Position numbers and translations under genes: made by a program | Source of the DNA: Beta vulgaris subsp. vulgaris | Taxonomy: Eukaryota > Streptophyta > Magnoliopsida > Caryophyllales > Amaranthaceae | Length of the DNA stretch: 64,000 nucleotides | Direction of reading: 5' to 3' | Assembly (NCBI RefSeq): GCF_026745355.1 | Contig: NC_079202.1 | Span: forward strand, 63,833,055-63,897,054 | The notes under the pieces: model-generated | Databases searched by the model: none | Told to the model about the DNA's origin: nothing | The model's input: only the letters and a program-made list of their open reading frames with translations | Part shown: positions 35,091-45,699 of the stretch, in pieces | Position numbering within the stretch: the stretch's first letter is position 1 | Layout: each line of letters begins with the position of its first letter

Positions 35091-37661
35091 TATTGCATTT
35101 ATTGTTAATATTCAACTGCTGAATGGTAAAATACTAAAACTTATAAAAAAATGATTTCTTGAAAATACATTTGAAGAGTACTAATCCGATGTTACTTGAA
35201 GTGATAAATGGAGGTAGTATTTAAAAATAAAAAAACTCCATTTACATTTTTTTTTACATAATAGGAAAAATAATATCAAAATTAATTTATTTAGATTTTT
35301 ACAAGTCAAGTGGATAATCGGATCATTCCATGAATTTGAAAGGTTGGGATTCATATAACTACAATGGCATACGACTTTTTGTTGCTACTTAAAGAAGTTT
35401 CTTCTATATATTGGATCCATTGGTACGTTAATGCTAAATTTCATCAAAGATTATAATTTATACTGTTGATTTTATGTATTTGAATCTACTAATACTCATA
35501 TAGTTTGAATTCGATGATGAGTATATGATTAAATTGTCTAAGGTGAAGAAGAAAAGTATAAACTATTGTACTAAAAGGTCCTGACTGCATCGTAAACCTA
35601 AAAGTATTTATTTACTCATTTTTTATTTACAGAGCTTCAAATGAGTAAATTAAAACATGAATAATGAGTAAAAGTAAGTATTGGATGTATTATGTACCCG
35701 AACATGTATGATATAGGCTTTAAAAAGAAAAGGAAATAGGAGGATCGATGTACATATATATTTTTTCCTAATAATTAAACCACATATATTTATTAAATTT
35801 GAAAATATCTTGAAGAGCAAAGGCAACCCTTTTCTTCTCTCCATACAAAATATCTCTAATTATGTTTGTTCGCTCTCCTGTGTATATAGATCGTTAAAAA
35901 TAAGGATCGTGTTTGGCCTAATGATTGTGAGGTCCTCTTTTCACTTCTTGTAAGAAAGATTCTAATTTCCCCTTTCTTGTAACGAAATTCTCCTTATCTT
36001 TATATATACTTCTATATTGTTAAAATATGCAAGAGAAAAATCTTAAGAGTGGATAATCATCTAATAAAATTAGTGAGCAACTAAGATATTATAATACCAA
36101 GCTAAACATGGGCAGGTGGAAAGGCGATAACTCAAGTTTAATGTTGGGGTCGGGGTTCAATTATCCCCACTAGCTAGCTATGAGCACTTTGAGAGCACTT
36201 TGAGAGATGGGATCCCCTTAGAACTTACCCTTTATCCCCCTCGTCCCTCGTCCCAAAGTGTCTAGCCCACTAACCCTGATCGAGATGATCTATGAGAAGT
36301 TCCGACTCAATAAGCCCTTCATCGTATCAATCTAAACCAAAAAAACTAGTGGTCAAAAAGATATTATTGTAGTTGGCAGTTTGCACAAAAAAATCCTCCC
36401 TCGCCTCTTTTCTTTATTGCAAGGATTCCTCCTCTGTGATACTATCAAGAATTACAGGGTTGGCATGGTCCATTGCTATTTTAGGCCACCAAATTCCGAT
36501 ACACTTCCTCAAGAGTAGAGAACTCGCGTATCACAGTAAAAAGTGAGACATTGATAATTTCATATAGCTATAAACTATGAACATGTAGAATAGGATGGCA
36601 ACTAAGTAATGGTATTATATAAAGTATATGTCGAAAAATGTCTCATATAGAGGAGTACAGTTAAAGTAAATAAATTCATTTTCAAACCAATTACCGACTA
36701 ATGCATAAATATGTTTACGGTACTAGTAATTATAATTATCGCACACATTAGAGACTCTAATTACAATACTAAATAGGGTATTATCATATTACAAATATGT
36801 CCTTATCATCATAAGTAGATATTGAAGTATACCTCATTCACAATAATAATATTTCTTAGGATTTTCGCTTTAAGTTGATGAGAGCACTTATTATATGCAC
36901 TAACATAATAACGTTGTTAATGCAACTGTTGCACTAGATATTTCTTACAATAGGATTTTCCCACTTATTTGACATACATAGTTGTCGTTGTTCCTTCTCT
37001 TCACCTGGACAATCAATAATTCAATACTATATAACTGTATATAAAAATTGATGTATATATATCTACCAAAAGAAAGTCATCCTAAGCTATCCAACACGTC
37101 GCATGACTACCACAAGTTCATTATAATAATATTAATACCTTACTAGCCTATAATTATTAGAGCCATAAAGTGAGATATTTGAAAAGGATTTTTAGAGCAA
37201 CGTTTTTCATCATATAAAGCCATTAATGTGATATGTTTCTATTGTAATTTGGATTCTTTCGTCTTTCTCCATACTAGTAGGTTCATCACTACAGTGAGCA
37301 ATGGTTCGACAATTTAGAAGCCAAAGAAATTAAGTAGGTGGACATGATGTGGGGGATAGCCGAATACAGTGACTGAGTGAATGATATATAGCTAAAAGGA
37401 GAACAAACAATCAAACATGTTTAATTACTTCATACTTCTATTTATTGGCCCACATATATCCTCTGTGGTGGGCCTGACCCTAAACATCACAATTGGGCCA
37501 ACTCTTTTTTCTTTTCTCGATCCTTTTTCCATTAAAAAAGAAAAAAGAAAAAAGAAAAGAAAAAAGAGACCTCGCCTTTTGGCAGTCATGAAAGGGTTGG
37601 CTGTTCACTGTTGGTGTGACATTGTTGACTGTACTCTGTACATAACATACTAGTATTATAC
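35091..37661. other. Gene-free AT-rich stretch
   Basis: No gene was recognised. At about 35905-35990 a weak SINE-like head (GGATCGTGTTTGGCCTAATGA) occurs. The 36110-36340 block is more GC-rich and free of AT runs, but I could not assign it. Confidence 0.4.
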
Positions 37662-37663
37662 TA

Positions 37664-37928
37664 CTTTTTCGGTTTCATTTTAATCTACACATAACACATA
37701 TACATTTTTTACGCATGTCAATGTAAAATTTTGAGGATACATATCTTTAGTTTTGTATTTGTAAAAATTATAAAAAGTACATATTAATAATATATATTAT
37801 GATGAATCTAACAAGATCCCACATGACTATATTTTCATCCACGTATAAATTACAAATGATGGTCAAAGTCAAAATTTGTGAATAGCGTAAAATATCAAAG
37901 TGTATAGATTAAAATGAAATGGAGAGAG
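37664..37928. mobile_element. Stowaway MITE, 265 bp
   Basis: Ends CTTTTTCGGTTTCATTTTAA and the inverted ATTAAAATGAAATGGAGAGAG are flanked by TA (37662-37663, 37929-37930). The arms pair through ATCTACAC/GTGTATAGAT. Confidence 0.87.
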
Positions 37929-37930
37929 TA

Positions 37931-39486
37931 CACTACTTATTACTTACAAATTGGAGTACAATAAATTGTTTATTCTATTAAGTTAATGATATATGTGACC
38001 TTAGTAGGTTTGAATGGTCACTGTATGTTTAGTTTCACTTCAGTAGCTAGTTGCCAATTTAATTGCCATATTTGTGTTGCATGCATTCACACCCCATGCA
38101 CATGCATGCAGTAGGAAATGATTTTAAGTACAGTTTTTGCTATAACTGTCATGTGCTTCACTAATCAGTACCTTATTTAAGGGAAAATTTTAACCATTGT
38201 GGGTAATTTTTAAGTATGTAACATGCTATTTCTGTTTGGTTTGCGTGTGTGATTTCTGATTTGTCATTCTTATCACGGACTTCATTGCCCCATTTATTCT
38301 TCTCTTAGTGGATGAGTTTTCATTGGTTCATTTAAAGGGTATAGATGTTATGTTCACCTTATCTTCGGTTCTTCTAAATAAGTCCAAATAACTTCAATTA
38401 AGTTCTGATAAGGACTTGAAAAGTCTAATAAATTTAGATAAAGTTAGTAAGTTTGAGTTTAATAACACTGTTAAGAATATAACCACATGCGAGTTAAGTA
38501 TCCCACGTTGAAAATTAAAGAGAGAATGACTAACATATAGATTGGTGGGTTACTCCACCTATCACCAATTGGTTTTAGGATGGATCCCTACCAACCTTGC
38601 ATGTCGAACAATAAAAATGTAAATGTGACAAGTATCAAGTAATAACAATAGTGAAACTGTACTCCAAAAATCCAAACTAGCAATAATTCTGATATCTTAA
38701 AGTATTTGCCCATGCTGGTTCATTGTTCCTTGGTACAGAGAAGTTCCATAGCTTAAATAAAGTCAACATAGATAGATATAGAATGAAAAGACACTAGAGT
38801 ATAGACCAATTAACCTTGAAGACTCGAAGAGTCAGAGGAAAGATTATATCATATGTTCGGCAATCAACGCTTACACTTTGAAGTTTGGACTGTGCCTATA
38901 TATGATGCTCTAAAAGTATGTAGAAACAACGTACTTTCTACAACACAAGGTATGAATATGCTCGTACTATATGGAAAGAAAAGACACATGACGTACGTAA
39001 TTTTGATATATGGTTAACAAATTTTGGTTGATATGAAAAGCCAACTTCATTCGATGAGATTGACTATGTCACTCCCCAGCCCGATACCATAGAGTTCTAC
39101 AATTAGGATGTTAAACTAACTAATAACCAAATGGTAAAAAGATGGTGCTACTTCTACAATTAAGTATTAGGCACACACACAATCATGGCCGTCTTGAAGA
39201 TTTTGAGGCCCCGGTTCTAATATGAAAATTGGGTCCCTAAATTTATAAAAAATAAAGATGAAAGGTTAGAGTTCTAAAGATAGAAAGTTGAAAAGCTAAA
39301 GATAAATCATTGACAAATTTATTAAGGACGGAAAACAAGGGTGATTTCTTCATATGTGAAGTAAAATTTTCAAAATAATATATTTTGGGGCCTTTATAAT
39401 TTTGGGGGCCCTGTGCTGTTGGGCTCTTTGCACACCCTCATCTACCCCTCTGCACACAATAATATCATTTTACGCGTTTATTGAGA
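37931..39486. other. Gene-free stretch with a hAT-like trace
   Basis: No gene was seen. At about 39185-39440 the text GGCCGTCTTGAAGATTTTGAGG ... TTTTGGGGGCCCTG ... CACCCTCATCTACCC resembles degraded hAT element ends, but the pairing is too weak to bound it. Confidence 0.35.
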
Positions 39487-39628
39487 GCGAGGGATAGCCT
39501 AGTGATTATTGGTTCATTAGAGCTTCCCTCTTGGTTCCAGGAGGTCCTGGGATCCATTCTCACCTTTAATTCCCCAACTTGTCAAACTTTCTTTTTACCT
39601 TATTAAAAATAAAAAATAAAAAAAATTG
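39487..39628 (+). mobile_element. Probable SINE with A-rich tail
   Basis: A tRNA-like head GGATAGCCTAGTGATTATTGG (box A-like) is followed by GGTCCTGGGATCCATTC (box B-like), then TCAAACTTTC and an A-rich tail to about 39628. Flanks ACGCGTTTATTG (about 39472-39483) and GCGCATTTATT (after the tail) are similar but imperfect. It is an older member of the set. Confidence 0.6.
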
Positions 39629-39940
39629 CGCATTTATTATAAAAAAAATTAGAACTAAGTATTGTTAAGGTAAAAAAATATATATTTACTCCTTAAAAAA
39701 ATAATTAAAAACTACGCTCAATTTAAAGAAACTTTTTCCATTAGAATACGTAAACAAAGTTAACTTCCCTAATGGATTTTTTTTTTCTTTTATAACGTTG
39801 TATGTGTATCTAGCTTTTGATACAAATAGATTGCCTATGCTTTATTTAATTCTTTATACATCTTGACCTTTTGTATTGGAGTTTTGCTCCTCGTATTTTG
39901 GGATAATTGATATTAAAATTTGGCTTTAGTAGCATGCGCC

Positions 39941-41650
39941 TGATAAGTGCGTTTCTAACGCACTTTATGACCTTCTTTTGGCTTGTTTTAGCTCCCTTTT
40001 CCTCCTTTTCTTCCTTCTTTCTCCTCACTTTTCCCTTCTATTTCACTCACTTGATCATACTTGGTCATAGTGACATTTTGCTAGACTTTCGATCTATTTT
40101 GATCGAATTTCTAGCACATTTGCTTTCACCATGTTTGCTCGTGTTTCTATTGCAGGTATGACCCTTTTTTGGGGCCGAGAAATGCGAGGCATGGCACGAG
40201 GGAACAAGCTAGAGGCTGAGAGTTAGCCTGAGGTGCGTCTGGTGCGCCCGCACACGCTATTGGTGCGCCCGCACCATCAACCAACATTGCAGCACAAAAC
40301 AGACGACATTGGTGCGCCCGCACCAAGTACAAGGTGCGCCCGGACCTGCGTCTGGTGCGCCCGGACCTGCGTCTGGTGCGCCCGCACCAACACTATGTGC
40401 GCCCGCACATTTTGACGGATGAATTCAAGCTGAGGCAGAAGCTTAGGTGCTCCCGCACCTTCACATTTGTGCGCCCGCACCTGAGCATGGTGCGCCCGCA
40501 CCTACTTATGGTGCGCCCGCACCATGCGTTCCGGAAAAAAAAAAAGTTTCGATCATTAAAGCCTTTTTTTTCTTTTTGAGGGAAGACTTACGCTTTATTC
40601 TAGTTTTCACACAACTTTTTAGGGTTTTTTATTAGAGAGAAAACACTTGAGTTTTCATTGGTAATTGAGATTAGAGATCATAGTTTGTGATTCGATTTAC
40701 ATTCAAGGTACTTTTCATTCAATTCAATTCAAAGTTTCAGTTTTTATTATTTCATTCTCTTGGTGTTTGTTTATGTTCTTTATTATTTAAGATCTTCATT
40801 CTCTTAGTTTAACAATTGTGTTTTCATTAGTTTAATCATTTCTTAATCATGTTTAGCCTTAGATTAGTCATAGATTCATTGTTTAATTGCTTTAACTCCA
40901 TGATTATGAGTAGTTTCATAATCTAGGGTTAGGGTGAAAGTATGAATTAGGGTTTTAAATTTGATGTTGATGTGATTGTATGATGGAGAAGCTTATGCAT
41001 TGATCTTGGTGTTTTGAGACCTTAGGATAGATATTGATCACATTTATACTTTGGTATTTTGATTTCAAATGTTCTTAAATCGGATTTTGAACTCTTTTAT
41101 CATCCCCAAAATAATTAATATTCTATACCAAGATATTGGATGGAAATTAAGAGATCCTTCATTAGGGGTTTTCCAAACTTATCGAATCTCTTAATCAATT
41201 AACTAAAGACCATTCGAGAGAGGATTTAGTTGATATGATTAAGTGATTACTCTTGAGGACCATTCGAGAGAGGACTCAAGTAATTTAGAGGGAAACTAAA
41301 CCTTGCATAATCGTTTTGTTGCTTCGCAATCGCATTAACAATCATCATCCGTTCCTATTCATACTAGTAGCCTTAACTCTAGTGTCTTTTATTTGATATT
41401 TAAACTCATATTAGTTGCTTGTTCTTGTTATTAGTTAGTCTTAATTGATACCAAAACTCTTTCAAACCCCCAAAAAAACTTCTTCAATTAGGCAGTCTAG
41501 ACTTGTTAGACTTTAACCAATCCCTGTTTCCCTGTGGATCGACCCTTGACTTGCCCTTACTATTCTCTTAGTAATTGCTTGTTAGGACTACAAATATTGT
41601 TTGGAAAGCGGTTCTTAGTGCCTTAACGACACACTAAAAACCTCTTATCA
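39941..41650 (+). mobile_element. Solo LTR, 1,710 bp, with 5-bp target duplication
   Basis: The segment begins TGATAAGTGCG and ends CCTCTTATCA, so the termini are inverted TGATAAG/CTTATCA. GCGCC flanks both sides exactly (39936-39940 and 41651-41655). Near the right end CCCTGTGGATCGACCCTTGAC resembles a segment common in LTRs of Tat/Athila-type Ty3/gypsy elements; that assignment is from memory of the family. There is no primer-binding site, polypurine tract, second LTR or coding remnant, so the internal part was probably removed by LTR-LTR recombination. It carries the palindrome cluster at 40241-40523. Confidence 0.9.
40241..40523. repeat. Cluster of 11 GC-rich imperfect palindromes in the solo LTR
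   Basis: Eleven copies or close variants of GGTGCGCCCGCACC (arms GGTGCG/CGCACC, centre CC) occur, starting near 40241, 40262, 40311, 40333, 40354, 40375, 40395, 40446, 40468, 40489 and 40510. Two copies have CGGACC in the right arm. Most adjacent copies are 20-22 bp apart, with 7-bp variable spacers. The short frames through the cluster result from the repeats. The function is unknown. Confidence 0.92.
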
Positions 41651-41655
41651 GCGCC

Positions 41656-42190
41656 TATAAATTTATGTTTGAAAATCTAAAAAGGCACAATTCTACAATA
41701 TATAAATCCTTCAAAAATTAATAATTGATTTTATGGATTCTATAATTTAAAATTTAAACCCTTTAATATGACCCTTAATTCTCACTAATTTTTTGAAAAA
41801 TAGTCCAAAAAGACTACATCAATTATCATATGGTTGCAACGTAAAATTTCAAATTAATTGGGAAGAATAAGTGTGGATTATGTTATACCTAGATAAGATC
41901 ATGAATTTTTTTTCTTCTCAAAATAAAAAGTTATATAGAGATCAATTTACATAAACATTAGAGTTTTACTTTGTGATCAATTTATATATGTGTACACTCT
42001 CCTCAACCCCATATTGATAAATAATTCATATCAAAATTTAATACTCTTTTTTGAAAGGAGATGGAATATCATTCCTTTATCAAAATTCAATGTCTATAAC
42101 TCTTTTTTTCCCCACTTCTCTCAAGTTTTTTATTTAATACTTCTAAATTCACATTGGTAAATAATTTAAGGCATTATTTGGATCAACAAC
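41656..42190. other. Gene-free AT-rich stretch
   Basis: This AT-rich sequence to the right of the solo LTR has no gene, RNA or bounded element that I can support. Confidence 0.5.
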
Positions 42191-42206
42191 TAGTTTTATA
42201 TCTACA

Positions 42207-42283
42207 AGGTTAGAACCTAACTCATGTGGTAGAGCACTCTCCTTCGATTTCTGAGGTAATTCCCAATAATAATAAAAAAAAAG
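42207..42283 (+). mobile_element. 77-bp mini-SINE with 16-bp target duplication
   Basis: The direct repeat tagttttatatctaca flanks the element perfectly at 42191-42206 and 42284-42299. The insert is almost only a tRNA-like 5' head (AACCTAACTCATGTGGTAGAGC, box A-like) followed by an AATAATAATAAAA tail. The box B region is reduced or absent (GATTTCTGAGG). It is either an internally deleted SINE or a retroposed tRNA-like fragment. The perfect duplication shows it went in as a unit. Confidence 0.88.
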
Positions 42284-42669
42284 TAGTTTTATATCTACAG
42301 CGGTTAGGTAATTCCATGTTATAAGGATTTCATGATCTAATTTTTTTTTCTTACATTACTCCGATGACCCGTATGGCCCAATGTATCTTATCTCGATTAG
42401 TGATATTGGGCCTCATATTCCACACAATTTGGATAATACACAAACAGGGCTTTGCACTTGTGTTTTAGGCCTATAGCACCACTAATGATTTTGCACTTCT
42501 CATACAATATTATAAGATGGGCCAACATATTTGATTTCAACGCAAAACAAAATTGGCCAATGGGCTTACCAAGGTGTGTATAGTATTGATAAATAGGACG
42601 TTAGTTAATGATGTTTTAGTCCACCATTGCCTCGTAGAGAGATCATTTACTTGAATCAAATTATTCGGC

Positions 42670-43194
42670 GCAAGGGGCCATGAATGTAAGCATGACTGGT
42701 GCTTATCTGTCGAGCTAAGTCCGAACTCTTGTAAGCTTGGCTCCTGTTTATTTTATTTTATTTGAAATCAAGTTGAGCTCAAAATTTGATGAACTAAGTT
42801 GTAACTTAGCCAAGCTTTAATTTGAACAAGTGTTGATTGAGCCGTCATCGAACGGTTTAAGACAAACTTGACCTATTATTTTCTTTAGTCTATTCGTCTT
42901 CTTTATATCCCTTTTTTTACTATTTTTGTTTTTCGAGTTTATTTTTTGACAATAAAACTATTAACTTATTATTATGTAATATCTATAATATATATTTATA
43001 CATACATAATACATAATTTCTATATATACAAAAAAGTAATCGGGTCTGTTCACGAGATTTTCAAGTCGAGATTGTCATAACGCAGCTCGGCTCGTTAAAA
43101 GTCTCGAGCCAAACTCGAGTCGAGCCACAACGAGACGCTCTTTGATCGGGCCGAGCTCAAATTGTTCTCGAATAGGTCAGGCTCATTATCACCT
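42670..43194. mobile_element. Degraded hAT-like element (GAGCTCG-rich)
   Basis: The right end reads GGCTCATTATCACCTCTA, close to the terminus of the hAT MITE at 25742-26029. The interior is rich in GAGCTCGGCTCG and CTCGAGCC motifs typical of that group. The left end could not be fixed and no target duplication was found. Confidence 0.35.
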
Positions 43195-44390
43195 CTATTT
43201 GGAGAAGAAGTATTGTTAATCAAATACTTTTTTCAAAAAAATGAAAATAATAATTTAAGGTAATAGGACATTTACAACATAAATCAAAACTAATATATAC
43301 ATATCAAATTGGATCAAACAAAATTCTATTGTTCCAATCACGATTATTGATAAAGATCTAACAATTTTGCAAACACTATTTCACATCATTGTTTGACACA
43401 ACTTTCTACAAGGGGTTTATTGATCTGTTGTACTTGTGTCGTATAAATTGATTTGATTAAACTGATTGTAGATCAAGAATTGACTTCTCTTTTCAAATCG
43501 CACAAATTTTCATCAACAATTCAATTAATAAAAGAAACACTAGAAACAAAAAGTCCCATACTATTAGTATAAGAGAGATAAAACTTAACATAGATAAATA
43601 TAACTTAATACATGTATAGAATGATTCTCCACTAAAGAGAGACTGGAGGTTTACTATAACAAGACCTTAAAAAAGAATAAACGAGTCTTATCACGCCAAA
43701 AAAGTGATGGTACTAGATACCCCTTAGATCGAAAAAGAGAAGTAGGGTTTTTAGAGAGAAAAAAGAGAAAGCGACTATGACTATTAGGTAAACAATAAAT
43801 TACTTATATATATACTATGGTATTATACTTTCTTTCTTTTTTATAATTGCACTCCTTAACACTACTCACACATTCTTTTTAATTCATCTTTATAGCTAAT
43901 ATGTGAAGAGAAAATACAAACATACAAATCTTACCAGATTCATTTCAAATAAAACTTTCAAAAGACATATCTTATATTAGTTTCACAAAAAAATTAATAA
44001 AGATATGAAAGGTTTAATTTGTGCAACTTTTTAAGGGAAAGTCAGGCAAACAATACATCAAAGTAAATACACTTTGGGGAAACGATCTCATACAAATTAA
44101 TTTAGAATCATCCTGAGTATCTCATCTTGCCACTAAATAAGTAAGATGTGCAACCAAATTTATTTCGATTCAAACATGAAACATATCAATCGGCGCTCAC
44201 GGGGATGACAATAGATCATGGACCCTCATTGTTGCGGATATGGGTCCTAAATTTCAGGACCCGGATCTTGCTGCCATATTGCGGATTCGGGTCTGGATTC
44301 GGCAGACCCTTTTTTTTTTTAAATTAAAAAAAACAGGTGGGTTGCTGGGCTTCTAAGTTCTAACTCTCTCTAAAGTCCAAACATTAAATG
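43195..44390. other. Gene-free stretch
   Basis: No gene was recognised. At 44200-44320 GGATGACAATAGATCATGGACC and repeated GGACCCGGAT/GGGTCTGGATTCGG motifs suggest a fragment of a hAT-type MITE with one end missing. Confidence 0.4.
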
Positions 44391-44984
44391 TTGCATTCAC
44401 GCATCCCCTGCACGCCTCTTTTCACACTTCCCTAAACCGCCTGTTCAACGCTTCGCGCGCACAACTATCCAGCCACCGGCGTCCAACTGCACCACCATCC
44501 ACGGTGGTCGAAGCTTCCAGAGCACCACCGTCCAACTGCAAGTGATTTCAAGCGAGGAACTTCCGGCGAGATATTTTTTATCTCTTTCCTGATTATGCTT
44601 TCAATTTATATCAAGTGAAAAACTCCCACATCTACTCTACAATAACAACAACAGCAGCAGCAACAACATAATCAACATTTCATCAAAAACTCCCAGCTAA
44701 GTAGGTATGTTTTAAAATTCCTTCTTGCTATTTGTGTTTCCCAGTATTGTTAAGTGCCCACTATGTGTTTGTTAAAATGCGTGAATGGATTTTACTAACA
44801 TGTGGATTCTCGTTGTAATTGACTAAGTGGTTAATACTCATATCGTAATCCAAATTCAATAACTACATGCTTCTGCCCACTTAATTCGAATGAAACCATA
44901 CACTTTGACTTTGATTTATAAATTTAACCTATGGGCTAATAATACTATTTAAGATAACACCCAAAGGCTTACCATTTGACAAAA

Positions 44985-45617
44985 ATGATACTTTTTAGGA
45001 TAAGCATTAACCCACTTACTAGGGCGGTTGTCTTTGGTTTGATATTGAGCGTGTTTTTCGTATTCACTTGCTCTTCATCTTCATCCAAACCCAGTTCTAA
45101 ACCAACAACACCCCCTGGTATGGCTAATCACCAAGGCAATGATAACTCTGGTTCAGGAGGTCCAAACACGAGGTGGGGCCATGAAGCTGCCCCGGATGGC
45201 AGCTGGGAGTACAGCTGGAGAACTAGTTCAGTCCCTGGAGGCTCTAGCTTTGCTTATGGCTCAGCTTCGGCAAGATCGTCTGGTAGTGGTGGTGGTAGTA
45301 GTAGTGGGTTTGGGTTTAGTTCGGGTTCTGGAGGAGCGGGTGCTGGTTCAGGTTCTGGAGGAGCGGGTGCTGGTTCAGGTTCAGGTTCTAGAGGGGTGGG
45401 TGCTGGTTCAGGTCAAGGTCGAGCTCGAGATCGAGATCTCCTGCAGAATCAGCATATGTTTGGGCAACCTCATATGCATATGCCACCCTATGGGGCTGGG
45501 TTTTATTATGATATGCCATTTCCTGCTTTTCCTATGGGGCCAATGTTCGGACCATATGGCACGGATGATAATGGTGGACGTGGTAGAGGGGGTGGTAGTG
45601 CTGGGGCTAGTCGCTAG
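44985..45617 (+). CDS. Glycine-rich secreted or anchored protein, 210 aa
   Basis: The frame from the ATG at 44985 to the stop at 45617 encodes 210 residues. An upstream in-frame TTG at 44976 is not a credible plant start. Residues about 12-30 (LTRAVVFGLILSVFFVF) are hydrophobic and precede a Ser/Lys/Pro-rich segment, fitting a signal peptide or anchor. A conserved-looking core follows (NTRWGHEAAPDGSWEYSW). Then comes a Gly/Ser region with 27-bp DNA repeats encoding GGAGAGSGS, a His/Met/Pro-rich segment (HMFGQPHMHMPP) and a Gly/Arg-rich tail. It resembles plant glycine-rich proteins. Upstream 44390-44706 has leader-like CAA/CAG repeats and a GTATGT that may be a UTR-intron donor. Expression is not shown and the function is unknown. 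Confidence 0.6.
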   Translation: MILFRISINPLTRAVVFGLILSVFFVFTCSSSSSKPSSKPTTPPGMANHQGNDNSGSGGPNTRWGHEAAPDGSWEYSWRTSSVPGGSSFAYGSASARSSGSGGGSSSGFGFSSGSGGAGAGSGSGGAGAGSGSGSRGVGAGSGQGRARDRDLLQNQHMFGQPHMHMPPYGAGFYYDMPFPAFPMGPMFGPYGTDDNGGRGRGGGSAGASR

Positions 45618-45699
45618 TTTAGTTACTAGTTCATGACTTCATAGGATGTATGTGCTGAAGTTGTATGAAAACTTTGATGCTTTGTGTATAGTATAAATA

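Noticed and set aside
40241..40523. CRISPR-like pattern of short repeats with variable spacers
   Set aside because: The repeats are 14 bp with 7-bp spacers inside a plant LTR, with no cas genes; this is not a CRISPR array.
44976..44984. TTG start for the glycine-rich protein
   Set aside because: Plant nuclear genes rarely use TTG, and an ATG follows three codons later at 44985.
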